NCBI RefSeq assembly: GCF_020497125.1
Contig: NC_059077.1
Coordinates: forward strand, 24,937,340-25,001,339
Reading direction: 5' to 3'
Source: Mauremys mutica
Taxonomy: Eukaryota > Chordata > Testudines > Geoemydidae
DNA length: 64,000 nucleotides
The number at the start of each line of letters is the position of its first letter. The first letter of the stretch is position 1. The translations under genes were made by a program, and so were the position numbers. The notes under the pieces were generated by a model. That model was not told the origin of the DNA and made no database searches. It worked only from the letters and a program-made list of their open reading frames with translations. Positions 1 through 12,500 of this stretch are shown one piece after another.

Positions 1-2145
1 GGAGTTGTAAGCCCGCCGTGGAGTACACCTTTCTGCCAAAGAGCTCGAGTCTTTTAGCGTCCCTGCTCTTTGGTGTTGACCCCTGAAACCCTTGACGCTC
101 CCGCTGGTTGGCCGCATCCACTATCAGGGAGTCCGGGAGGCGGGTGTACAGGTGTTCGTGCCCTTTAGAGGGGACAAAATAGCGGCGCTCCGTCCTCTTG
201 GCAGTAGGGGCCAGTGAGGCTGGCATTTGCCATAAGGTGCAGGATGTATCCGCTATATTCTTTATCAGCGGGAGGGCCACCCTGGATGGCCCTGAGGGAG
301 CCAGGATGTCTACTACAGGGTCCGCGTCCACCTCGATTTCCTCCGCTTGGATTGCGAGGCTCTGAGCTGCTCGCCGCAGCAATTGTTGGAGGATTCGAGT
401 GTCCTCTAGGACCAGTGCCGCAGCCGTGCCCGAGACCGCTTCGTCCGGGGAGGAAGACGAGGAAATTACATGGATCGGTCCTTTCTCCGGTGCATGCAGC
501 CCTTCGGGGTCCTGCGGCACATGGTACTGTGGTTGCAGTGCCGGTTCCGATTCCAAATGCGGCACCGCGACCGGTACCGGGGTCGCCAGTGAGCGGCTTG
601 GCATATCGGGCGGTGCCTGCGGAGCCCGAACTGAAGCCGCTGCTGGTGCCGTTGCCCAGCCAGGGGGTGCTGAACTTGGAAATGGCACACCCCTGCCCGG
701 CGACGGTGCTGCTGGAGGAGGCAGCTGCGCCGGGGCCACCGACGCCGAGGACACCGAGGCCGACCTTGATCGAGGACCAAATGCCTGGCCTACCGACTGG
801 TGGTAGGCCCAGGGAGTCCAAAATGGCCACTGCAAGGGCGGCTGCCATTGTTGCTGCCACTGCGGGTAACGCTGGTGGCTCGCCCCCAAAACCAATCTCC
901 TGCTCCGTGACCAGCTGGAGTGGTAGGAGTCTGCCTCTGAGTCTGAGGTCTCTGAGTACGAGGACCTGGAAGGAGCAGCACCCGGTGCCATTGGAGAGCG
1001 GTGCGGAGGCGGCGGGAAGTCTCTCATCTGGTCCGGGGCCGCCTTGGCGGCGCAGTGCGGGGAGGGAGGCGACAGCATGGCCGGCTTGCCCCTTGATTGT
1101 ACTGAGGGACAGACCACGGTAGGCAACTCCCTATTGTGCGGGGAGGCTGGCGCCAGGAGTCCCATCAAATCTGAGGCCGCCTTGAACACCTCTGGCATCG
1201 AAGGGGGGCGCAAGTCTCCGCTGAGGTCTGGGGATCTAGGTTGGTCCAGACTCGACTGCCCTCTCTGCAGTGCGGGAGTCAATGGAGCCGCTTAGGGCTG
1301 TAGCCCAGCCTGTCCGCTTGCACCCGCGGACGGCGTTGGTCTCGAATCCTGGTGGGGTGACCGTTCCCTCACCGGCTTCCTCCTCTTGGTGGGCACCGGC
1401 GACAGTGAGCGTTGCCGCACTGAGGCCGACTTCCTATGACCTGACTCTGTCCGGTGCCGGGTTTTTGACGACTTGGGCTGGGCCCTAAGTCCTGAAGCTG
1501 GTGCCGGGGCGCTCCGCACCGAGGAAGACGTGCTGGGCACCGCCTCGGCCGGTTCCAGGTCCGAGGGTGGCCGCAGGGCAGCTTCCATGAGGAGGACCCT
1601 CAGTCTTTGAGCTCTGTCCTTGAGAGTTCTCGGGCAGAAGCCTCTACAGATAGAGCACCGGTCCTTTTGTGGCTCTCTCCGAGGCACCTCAAACAAGCAG
1701 AGTGCGGGTCACTGTTGGGCATGAATTTCCCTCAGTCCTTGCAGAGTTTAAACCCGGGGAACCCGGGCATGCCCCAGCGGGCGACGAAAACTTGGGGGGG
1801 ACCCCAACTACGAAGAACTATATACAATGATCTAGGTAAACTAACTATAATGCAACTATATACACGGACTATACATAAGGATAGGACACTGCAAACTTGC
1901 TATGCGCAAGAGAAGTTCCAGCTAGCCGTCACCGGCGGTAAGAAGGAACTGAGGGGGTGGAGGGTCAGCGGGCCCCTTTATAGGGCGCCGTAGTGGCACC
2001 ACTCCAGGGGGCGCCAGGGCTGACCCTACGGATGCTGCTAGGGGAAAATCTTCCGGCTGATGTGCACGCGGCGCGCGCACACCTACTTTGAATAGACATG
2101 AACAACCACTCGAAGAAGAACTGGTATTAGTGACATACAGCAACA
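1..2145 (-). mobile_element. DIRS retrotransposon, 5' part, cut by the window edge
   Basis: Read on the minus strand, bases 1-60 encode [18 protein letters not shown], the conserved gag motif seen in the other DIRS copies here. The GC-rich stretch to about 1700 is the gag N-terminal region, no longer one open frame. Bases 1920-2145 match the terminal repeat of the copy at 9815-9993 (shared GGTAAGAAGGAACTGAG and the GACCCTAC GGAT block). DIRS elements use a tyrosine recombinase and make no target duplication. The rest lies before base 1. Long open frames on either strand here are by-products of high GC content. Confidence 0.7.
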
Positions 2146-2149
2146 CATT

Positions 2150-3375
2150 TCACCGCCATGTGGTGGACTGGAGTTAAATTCTCATCTCAAGTCACTGGGC
2201 AGATAAAAAAGAGGGGATGCTGGCTTCAGAATCAGACCCAAAATTATTTACTTTCCTTCAACAACATTCTAATGGAGGCATCTTTGGACATAACACAGGA
2301 TATAATACCCCTCTGGACTGTCATCAAACATTAACGTACATCTGTACATTAAACGTATGTGCATGGGTTACAAAAACAGTGCTTCTACACTTCTGAATGC
2401 ATAAATCAAGCAACTTTTTGCGAAAAGTTGCGAACTGATCTTTACGAACATAATGCTAATGATCTCACCACACACTAAGCCATGAGGACTTTTGTTGGGC
2501 TTGGCAGAGAGATTGTGTTGCTCCTTTAAGGGTGGTTAGAGAGCCAGAGAGTTACCTGCAACATGGAGGAAGCTCCATCCCAGGTCAGCATGGGGATGCT
2601 GACCTATTACCCCTCCCCGAGGTGATGGGAAGAGAGGGGGACTGTTTATGCTCATATCTGAGCAGTGAAAGCCTTCTTTTTGCCTGGACAGGCAGAGCAC
2701 CACCCACCTGTCCAGCAGTATAAGTAGCTGAAATACCAGGTTTTCATTATGATCCACTTTGGGCATTATGCTAGTTTCTCCTTTTGGGGGTCTGGGAAGG
2801 AGTTTTCCCTCACTGCCAGTTTGGCAAAGGCAAGGTGGTTGGTTTTTTTTGCATTTCCCACAGTGGACTGGAGTTTTGGGGGAGGAGGGAAGAACAAAAT
2901 GGGGGGATTGGGCTATGATGTCACAACTCATTATGTAAGTGCAGGTACTCCATCGGGAATGGATACTGTGATCAGATAAAATAGACTGGGGAAAAAAGAC
3001 TTAAAGGAGGTATTCATTGAAAGAGTGGAAACTGTGGGAGGACAGGTTGCTGTGAGGTCAGGACTCTTATGACTGGGTATGGCAGGTACTCAACCTCTCC
3101 CCCATTTAGCTCCATTAACCCTCATTCAAGGGGAGTGGAGGAGGTCCCAACAGTCTCCCTGGGTATATGTAAATGATTATGGAATTACCTGCACTGTACA
3201 ATTTTATCTGCTGGGTACTCCCAGACATTTAGTAATAAATTTGCAGCCTAATTAAACCACAACCAGTGTCTCCTCCTCTCCTCCTTCCAGGATAGCCAGA
3301 CAATGAGAAAGATTGCAGGAACACAAAGAAATGTGTCTACTTGCTTTTTAACAAGCAAACGGGGAAAAGGGTAAA
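2150..3375. other. CPLANE1 3' flank with an LTR-like stretch
   Basis: No gene is visible. On the plus strand, 2515-3310 looks like a degenerate solo LTR: it starts TGTTGCTCC, has a TATA-like GTATAAGTAG near 2720 and an AATAAA at 3234-3239 followed by a pyrimidine-rich end. I could not find a matching target duplication, so this is tentative. Part of it probably forms the CPLANE1 3' untranslated region on the minus strand. Confidence 0.3.
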
Positions 3376-3551
3376 TTAAAGAATGATACCGGATGATGAC
3401 TTTAAATGACTCAGAAGGTTAGCAGATGAAGTTGCAGGAGAAAGAGAGTGAGCTTGCAAGGCTGTATAACGGGTTACAGAATATTCAGGTCTTGAACTCT
3501 CCTCTTCTTCATCCATAAGATCTTCAAAGTCCACAGAGCTCACGTAACGTG
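3376..3551 (-). CDS. CPLANE1: CPLANE1 last coding exon with stop
   Basis: The acceptor TTGCATCAG precedes [20 protein letters not shown], then [17 protein letters not shown] and a serine-rich C-terminus ending SSGIIL and TAA at 3376-3378. The acidic [12 protein letters not shown] motif suggests a short conserved tail. The 3' untranslated region continues to lower coordinates; I found no AATAAA on the minus strand between 3375 and about 2150. Confidence 0.78.
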
Positions 3552-6500
3552 CTGATGCAACAGAAGAATTAATAGACACAGTAAGTAAAACATAGTAAAA
3601 AAAAAAATCCAGACAAAAACCAGAAAATGCAGTGAACTAATATATTTATGAATTTGTGTTATGGATTGATTAATATACCCTTCTAACAAAAAAAAAACCC
3701 CAAACCCAATGTATTCAGATCACTGTGGTGCTGAAAGTTAACCAGTTGAAGTATGGAGCCATACTGCCCCAGTCTGAGCTCCAGGAGTCACTGTGGCTCC
3801 TGGAGCTGCCGAGTACATGGTAGCCTGCCCATGTGAAGGACTAAATTGTGGCTCATCTGTGCAGTGGGTCATGGATCAATTTTGTGTATCAATACAGAAT
3901 GTAGCCATGATCTGGCCATATATTTGATATGAAATCATAATATGTTCCCTCTTGGCCTCAATTAATAGTACAGTGCAGCAGAGCTACCCATATAAGTATT
4001 TTCAATCCATTTTCTAGACAAAAATAATCAATTACATAATCAATACCTCACCACTAAGAAACCAATTTAACTGATGTGACCTTTTATTAAGTCAGGCCAA
4101 AGGGTAATATTATATCCTTTTAGCCACCAAAACGGCATGAATAATGAAATTTTATTACAACATAGGGAAAACATTCAGAGGCCAAATTATGATGTCTTAC
4201 AAAATTAGTGTGGAAGCCAATGCAAGCCCTGCAGTTGATTTTACAAAACAACTGCAATAAGAACCATTTCCTCTAAAACCCAAGATTAGGTCCTGCATCT
4301 TAGTCATGGAAACAATTAAAAGTATATAAATAATTTCTAATCCAATGTGGTTGAGTAAATTCCCCTTATATCAGTACTCTAATTTTCTAACTTTCATTTT
4401 ACATCTTCTTGATTGGTAATCTGATCTTTTCCCAATTTTATAATTGAGGTAACATTATTTTAAGTGGTAATAAATTTGCAAAATTCCATGATTCAGCACA
4501 GGGCCCACAACTCCTCATTTAGCAGGACACATACCTTCATCAATAACTCCCGCATCTTCAGAGAACAAGGAAGCTGCACCCAAGTTCGGACTGGCAGCCA
4601 TTTCTAAATCTTCTATTGTTTTTACTATCTAAGAAAAGAGCCCACATACTTGATAAAAGTATTTTTGATTAATGTTTTGTTTAAATGAAACAATTATATA
4701 TCACATATTCATGAAAGGATTGTTTTAAACCAAAATATTTATTTAACATTTTCATAAATGTTATTCAAAACATTTTCAACTTAATACATAATTTGGCTGT
4801 GAGAGGAGGCAAAGAGCCCTAATTGAGTCTTGTTCAATCAGTTCACATAAACAGCTAAATCTTTAAAGACTTTACCCTGCTAATGTTTACAATACTATTC
4901 ACATGAGTAGTCCCATTAAGCTCATGCTTAAGGGCTTGTCTACATGGAGAGTTAGTGCGTAGCAAGTCAGAGTGTGAAAAAAATGGTTACCTGCCTTCTG
5001 TAACTGTTGTTCTTTGAGGTGTGTTGCTCATATCCATTCCATTCTAGGTGCGTGCATGCCCACGTGCACAATCGTTGGGGACTTTTCTCTTAGAGGTATC
5101 CATAAGGTCTGCTGTGGCACCCCCTTGAGTGCCGCACTCATGCATTGGTATATCAGGTGCCACCAATCCTACCCTCTCTTAGTTCCTTCTTGCTGGCAAT
5201 TCTGACAGAGGGGCAGAAGGGTGGGTAATGGAATGGACATGAGCAACACATCTTGAAGAATAATAGTTACAGAAGGTAGGTAGCCATTTTTTCCTCTTCG
5301 AGTGCTTGCTCATGTTGATTCCATTCTAGATGACTCATAAGCAGTATCCTCTGCGGTTCAGAGTTCACAGTCTAGAGCAGTGGTCACCAACCGGTCGATT
5401 GCAATCTCTGGTAGCACAGCAGGGCTCCCTGCCTGCTCCGGCCCCATGCAACTCCCGAAAGCAGCCAGCGCAGCCGCGGGGCGAGGAACAGGGATCGCCC
5501 TCCATGCGCTGCTCCGGCCTGCAAGCTCTGCCGCCGCAGCTCCCATAGGCTGGGAACAAGGAGCTATGGCCAATGGGAACTGCGTGGGCAGAGCTTGCAG
5601 AGAGGGACAGTGCCCAGAGCCATGTGCCGCCCACCCGCCCACCCCCAGGGGCCACAGGGACATGTTGACCCCTTCTAGGAGCAGTGTGGGGCCAGCGTAG
5701 GCAAGGAGCCTGCCTTAGTGGCAGCCACGCTGCACTGCCGACCAGGAGCTGCTGGAGGTAAGTGCTGCCCAGCGGGAGGCCGCACTCCAACCCCCAGCCC
5801 TGAGCCCCCTCCCAGAGCCAGCAACCCAAGACCCCTCCTGCACCCCGATCCCCCTCCTACACCCCAAACCCCAACCCTGAGATCCCTCCCAGAGCCATCA
5901 CCCCAAACCAGCCCTGAGCCCACTCCTGGAGCCACCACCCCGTGCCCCAGCTCTGGCCCCCCTCCCAGAACCAGCACCCTGTACCCCCTCCTGCATCCCA
6001 ACCCCCTGCACCTTGCTTGTTGATATAGAACATAGCCACTATACTGTCCATCAGGACTTGGACCACCCTGCTCTTTAGGTGAGGTAGGAAGGTGTGGCAG
6101 GTGAAGCGGACCTTCCTGACATTGGTGTGTAGTGAACAATTGAGCTGGGACCAATGATCTTGCGTGCTGAGATTGCCTAGGTGGGTTCACCACCCCAGGT
6201 CTGAAGCATCAGAGATGAGGGTAATCAATGGGGCTCTTTCCAGCAGTGATGCAGGGTTTTGCCACAATGCAAGTGACAACAGAACGTTGTCCGGGACCTT
6301 GACTACATGGTCCATGCTGTGTTTGTTGGGGATGTAGACTGACGCCGGCCACGCCTGGAGAGGCCTGAGGTGGAGTCACACATGCCGAGCCATGTAAGTT
6401 ATGGCAGCCATATGGCCCAACAGCCACAGGCATGTATGAGCAGTGGTGAGAGGGAGACCATGCGGAACTTTAACTTTTTGAGAGACGTGTTGAGGTGTTG

Positions 6501-9500
6501 CAGGTCTAGAATGGATCCGAGGCCTCTGTTTGCTTTTGGGATTAGGAAATAACGGGAGTAGAACTCTTTCCCTCTCATGTCTGGAGACACCTCCTCCACC
6601 GCCCCCCGGAGCAGGAGGCTCTCGACCTCTTGCACGAGTAGTTGCTCGTGAGAGGGGTCCCTGAAGAGGGACGGGAAAGGGGGATGGGAGGGAGGGTCAG
6701 ACATGAATTGCAGGGTATAACCCAAAGAAATTGTGTCGAGCACCCAATGGTCCAAGGTCAGCCGTGGCCAGGCTGCCTGGAAGGAGTGTAGACAGTCGAG
6801 GAAAAAGCAGAGGGGTAGATCCTGGGCAGTAGCTGGGCGCCGTCCTTGGGCACATACTCAAAATACCCATTTCTGGCTGCCCTGGTTTCTGGAGGGGCCA
6901 AGCTGGGCAGAGGAACGGGAAGACAAAGGGTGCCTTCGCTAAAACCGCTTTGTCTTTCTCCTTCTTTCTGTAGGAGCTGGATCAGGGGACACCCCACCAG
7001 TGTTCCCTCTAATTTTTCCCACCCACGTGTGGAATGAATTTTGTTATGTGCACCAATATGGAGGGAATGTGTGACATATCATCTCCATATTGGTGCACAT
7101 AACAAAATTCATTTGTCAGGGCTGGGGCCGAGGTGGTTCGGAGTGTGCGATGGGGCTCAGGGCTGGGGCAGAGAGTTGGGGTGTGTGGTGGGTGAGGGTG
7201 CCAGCCAGGGGTGCGGGCTCTGGGGTGGGGCCAGGGATTAGAGGTTTGGGGTGCAGGCTGCCCGGGGCTGACAGGGAGAGAGAACCCCCCAGCTCTCTCT
7301 CCATGCAGCAGCACCTGGGTTGGGGGGGAGGGGTGCCTCTCCTACAGCCATGGCAGATCTAGGCCAGGGCTGAATTGGGACGGGTGCCTGCCTCCCCTCC
7401 CCAGTATGGCGGGTCCGGGCCAGGGCCACGGGAGAGACACCTTTCCCACCTTCACAGCAGATCCAGAATGGGATGGGGCTGGTGGAGGGGCGCCTCTCCC
7501 TCGGCTGCGGAGAGAGGAATCTCTCCCTGCCGCAGCACTGAGCGCCTGCATGGTACTTAATAGGCTGCTGCGCAGCTTTGAGGAATCATAGCACCCATGA
7601 CCTTGACGGAGGTGGAGGCCGGAATGGTTTTCTAGCCTGTTGAGTGGTGTGCAGGCCCAAGGACCAGAAGGTGGCACAGGAGTCTTTAAGGCCGTGGAGC
7701 TGCATGTCTGTCAGCTCTAGGGTGACCAGACAGCAAGTGTGAAAAATCGGGAAAGGGGGTGCGAGGTAATAGGAGCCTATATAAGAAAAAGACCGCAAAA
7801 TCAGGACTGTCCCTATAAAATGGGGACATCTGGTCACCCTAGTCAGCTTCGAGAAGAGCCCTGCTCCCTCAAACAGGAAGTCCTGAAGGCTAGCCTGCAT
7901 CTCCTGGGATAGCCTGGAGGGCTGTAACCAGGACCTGCACCTCATGACCACCACAGAAGTGACCACCCTGGCCTCTGAGACCATAGGGTCCCAGGCCATC
8001 TAGAGGGTGCCTCTCACCACCGCTTTGCCCTCTTCCACCAAGGTGGCAAACTCCTGGGCTTGGTCCTGTGGAAAGCCCTCCTTGAACTTGCTGATGGAGT
8101 CCCACCTGTTGAAGTTGTACCTGCCTAGCAGGGCCTCATGGTTAGACATCCGAAATTGCAGACTGGCTGTTGAATAAATTTTCCTGCCAAACAAGTCCAA
8201 TCTCTTGGCGTCTTTATTTTTGAGTGTGCCACTGGCCTGGCCCTGCCTGTGCCTTTTGTTGACGACAGACACTACCAGGGACCCTGCTGGAGGGTGGGGG
8301 TACAGATATTCAAATCCCTTTGCCAGGATATAATATTTCTTTTCCACTTTTTTGGAGGTAGGCAGAATGGAAGAGGCAATTTTCAAGACCCTTGGGAGGA
8401 TGGGCAACACAACCCGGGCTGCGGTGGAGGAGGGTATGATGTTGAAGAGGTCATTGGACTCTTCTGCTAGCTCCTCGACCTCCAAGTTCAGGTTAGCAGC
8501 CACCCTTTTGAGCAGGGCCTCATACTCTTTGAAGTCATCGGGAGGGCTGCTTGCTTGCATGGGACTCGCTACCACCTCGTCCAGAAACAACAAAGATGAC
8601 TGTACCACAGGGGGTGGGGCAGCTTCCCTTTGCCAGCCCGGGGATGGCTCCTTGGGCATTGGGGCCCATTGTGACAGACTCAGCACCATGCTCTGATACC
8701 AGTGCCGGCTGGTCCAGAGGCAGTTGTCCGATGCGGCCTGAGAGGAATGGCGGGACAGGCATGACGGGTACACCTCGTGGCCTCCAGTACTGCCACTGAG
8801 GGCCACTTCCTCTGCTGCCACTGCCGGAGCTGTGCCTGTCTCACAGGCCGCTGACAATTCGCCTCTTCTGGGTGAGGGGTTGAACTCTCCCACCAACTCG
8901 GATCACTGCCCTTCTGGCGACCAGGGCAGAGCCATAGATGACTGAGTCCATTGGCTGACCCTCGTCGGCGACCGGTAAGGAAAGGGCAAGGAATGGTGCC
9001 TGCCTGAAGAGCAGTACCAGGGAGTTGGAGACTGGTGCCATGACCAGGAATGATCCCGCACCATGAGGGATCAATGCCGGGAGGACCGCCTAGGCAATGG
9101 GGATCTGCACCATGGCAATCTCTGGTGGGAGGCCCAGCAAGTAAGGGGATTGCCATCGTGACTTGGGTGTCCCGTGCCTTGTAGGTGGCGACCTTGGTGT
9201 TAGGGACCTGGTTCTTCTAACCAGAGACTGAGGCTGTGGCACTGGGTTCCTAGGCCGCGATGATGGGGATTGACATCTGCGGTCCAAGGATGCTCCGTTG
9301 CTTTAGAGGGAAGTCTGATAACCAGCTACACCTTAGAGGTCTAGGCCTTAACCAAGTCCATCGCCTGGCTTGGCATCTGCAGTGCTGGCCGGCCTACTTT
9401 TTCCTTGGCCGGCAGGGGCACCTCAGGCACAGGTGGCCCTACAAGGGGCCAGGATCCCCTGCTACCTCTGGGAGTGGATATCCTGCTCCTTTTGAGTTCG

Positions 9501-12500
9501 AGGGCGAAAGATTTTGTAGATTTTGCACTTTCCTTTTCTGTGTGATTCCCCCAGACACTTTAAACAGCTATTGTGGGGGGTCATTAATGGGCAACCCTGG
9601 GTACACAATGAACATGGCTTAAAGCCTGGGGAACAGGGCATGCCCCACTCCACAGCAAAGTCCCAGCCAGGACTTTAACTACTAAAACTACTACCTAACA
9701 CTTAACTTAATGGCCAAACTAAGTACCTAACAATTAACTACAAAGGAGACAGAACAATGGGCTGAAAGAACCACTAATGCTCTTGCGATGCAAGACAAGG
9801 CGCTCCAACCAACGGTCAGGAGCGGTAAGAAGGAACTGAGAGTGAGTAGGGTTAGCGGCGCCTGATACACCAGCGCATGAGTGCAGCACTCAAAGGGGCG
9901 CCACAGCCGACCCTACAGATACCGCTAAGACAAAAGTCTCTAACAACTGTTCACGTGGACAAGCGCAGACCTAGAATAAAATTGAAGAACTACAGTGCAC
10001 CCTGCTATCATACACTAGGTGTTCAGCAGTGCACTTAGACATACATCCGTTTCAAACAGCAGGACATCAAAGTACACTACAGAATTTTTACAGTGTGATA
10101 GCCAAGTCCAACCAACCAATTAATGCACTGCAAGCTACTGTGCAGGAGACTCATAACCTGGTTTGCTACTCAACTAACACTCTGCATAGGCAAGCCTTCC
10201 TGTTTTCAGAAGTGCACCCTTATAACATGGTTGTTTTTATACATATTTTTATTCATCTGAACTATACTCATAAGGTTAATTTAAAATAAGTAGTAAGGTG
10301 CACTACAGTTTCACAGCCTGACTTGCTACGCACTAACTTTCCATGTAAATGTTCTAGGTCAGATATTTCAAAATTCTAGCAACGCATGAGTTTCCAGAAG
10401 GTGTGAAATATATCTGTGCAAACCAAACCAAAACTGATAAAGCTAAAATTTGATCCATCATTTGTCACTGTCCCGAAAATATTTTTAAATGCTTTCAACT
10501 TCTCCTACTCCAGTTAGTTTATGCTTTACTGCCTCATTATCTTTTTGGATGTGCTAACAGCTTGCATGATAATGTACAGAGTAGATAGCTATGAAACATC
10601 ACTTGAAGTGATTCTAGACTACATGCTGGGCCAAATTCTCAGTTGATGTAAATCAGCATAGCTCTGCTGAAGTAAAGCTATGCTGATTAAACTCCAGTTG
10701 GGTATCTGGCCAGCTGAAAACAGAATTTATTGGCTCAGGTTAATAAAGTTACTTCCATTCTGTAGTAAACTGCAGTTATACTTTTAAATTGACTGAAATA
10801 ATAAATAATACTTTGTAGTATTCATCAGATGTTCTAAAGCAACATTTTCCACGTTTTATAGATGATTAAACTTCGGCAAATTTTAGATGGAAAATTCATA
10901 AGAAAATTAAACTAGAGGTACCATAAAGAGGCAAAACTCTTGCTGGTTTCTTGGTTCTAATGTTTTGTCACATGGCATATAAGAAATTGCATTTCCTAGG
11001 ATTTATACACTGCAATCCAAATACACTATATAATCAAATGGTATTTATTTTATTTATATAATTAGAGTTATAAAAATGCTAAAATGGGCATCTAAGGTAC
11101 CCTTGATAAAACATTTTTATTTATAAAAATAAACACTCAATAAATGTCATGGTGAAAGAGATCCAGCACTAAGGGTGAATGGACAGTCCATTATTCTCTC
11201 TTTCTTAAAGTATATAAAATCATCATCCCAAAAGGTAAATTCTAATTTTAATTGAAAGAAGGAAAAAAATACAGAGCAGTCTGAACATACCAATTTAGTA
11301 TTGCTGAAATCCTTCTCCATATTTTCTGCTATGTTCTGTAATGCCTGCAGTTGTATATCCATTTCCTGCAGTTTTGTATAAAAGTGTTCTTTGCTAATGA
11401 TTTTGGCTGATAGTCCTGTAGAGTGAATGATGCTGACATCCTCATGCAATAGATTCCAGGTTAGATTGTCTCTAACAGCATCTGATTTTACATCCCTTTC
11501 TTGCACTGGGAACAGACCATTTTGATGGTCATCTCAAAATAATAATAAAAAAGAACAAACATAATACAGTGAACTGTAAATATTTAAATAACGGGTATGC
11601 GTGTATCAGTTATGCTGATGTTTTTGGTGTGGGTTGGAGGAGTGCAGGGACCATCCCTATGGGAGTCATATTGTAAATGGTCCTTCTGTGAATAAATCTC
11701 CCCCATCCTACATGGAGAATGGGATCAGCCACCGCTTCCTGCATCCCAGGACCTGCAGAAGGTCTGGCGATTTATGTTAGAAGGGAGGGCTGGGAGAGGC
11801 ACAGTGTCCCCATCACTCTGGCAAGCAGTGGTAATTCTGCTAAAACATAATGCAGGTTGTAACTGCATGAAGCTTCTGATAGACTCCACCTTCCTCTCTA
11901 CACTACTGAATACCATGGCAGTGTGGCTTCGCTGCAGGAGGCTGGCATTAGGGAGAATAGTGAAGAATCATAGAATCTCTCAGGAAGAGACATGACCTCG
12001 AAGAGAAAGAGAAAGCACAGGGGAATTCTGCAGAATTTCTTAGGACGGATGGCCTCTAAGGTGAGGGAAGGACAGAAGGTCTCGTGCGGAAATGCAACAG
12101 TGCTATAATGAAGGATTTTTGCCAGCAATTATTTTCAACTAAAAAAAATAAAAATAAAAGAGTAATAAGTGATTGTTACCTTTTCTCTGAAATTCATTAG
12201 GTGGAACTGCATTGGTAACAGAAGCTGCCATGTGATGCAGCTTTGCAGAAGATGGAACTTCAAAGTTCTCATTTTGTTGTGTGGTAACCATCTCTTCTGT
12301 AGACTCGACTATAGTAGGCAAATCCTTTAAGAGATCACTGTCTTCAATGTCAATCACATTGATATATTTGTGTCCAATCTGAACCACAGCAGGAAAAATT
12401 AAAAGGAATTATACAATATGTATTCTGGGTAGTACTGTGGCTAACTGTCCCCTTTTCTAATCCATTGTCTTTTGTTTTTGAGTTGAAATAGATACTTGTT

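Larger units (their letters stand above)
4983..9993 (-). mobile_element. DIRS retrotransposon with inverted terminal repeats, nested and decayed
   Basis: The left terminal repeat at 4983-5210 and right one at 9815-9993 are inverse copies (for example TTCTAGGT near the end, GACTTTTCTCTTAG against CTAAGACAAAAGTC, and GTATCAGG). At 5225-5280 an inverse copy of the outermost end (AATGGAATGGACATGAGCAA) forms the internal complementary region expected of DIRS elements. On the minus strand the order is gag (8896 to about 7850), RT N-terminus (6755-6480) and RNase H remnants (6240-6013). A large part of RT and the recombinase is missing or unreadable. It is interrupted at 5376, 6998 and 7717. Confidence 0.7.
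4935..10355. mobile_element. DNA element with imperfect terminal inverted repeats, host of the nested DIRS
   Basis: The left end at 4935-4977 (TACATGGAGAGTTAGTGCGT then AGCAAGTCAG) is repeated in inverse at 10313-10350. Only about 360 bases of its own interior remain at 9995-10312; the rest is the DIRS insertion. A related but degraded unit (GTGTAAATCTACAGTGC) occurs at 25990-26130. It is probably a nonautonomous hAT-type or similar MITE. The target duplication was not resolved. Confidence 0.5.

Noticed and set aside
214..1122. 302-codon plus-strand open frame
   Set aside because: It lies antisense to DIRS gag sequence in a GC-rich stretch with several overlapping open frames and shows no domain.
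5358..6193. Several overlapping frames of 100-170 codons on both strands
   Set aside because: The region is a hAT-type end and C-rich repeat; the frames show no conserved residues.
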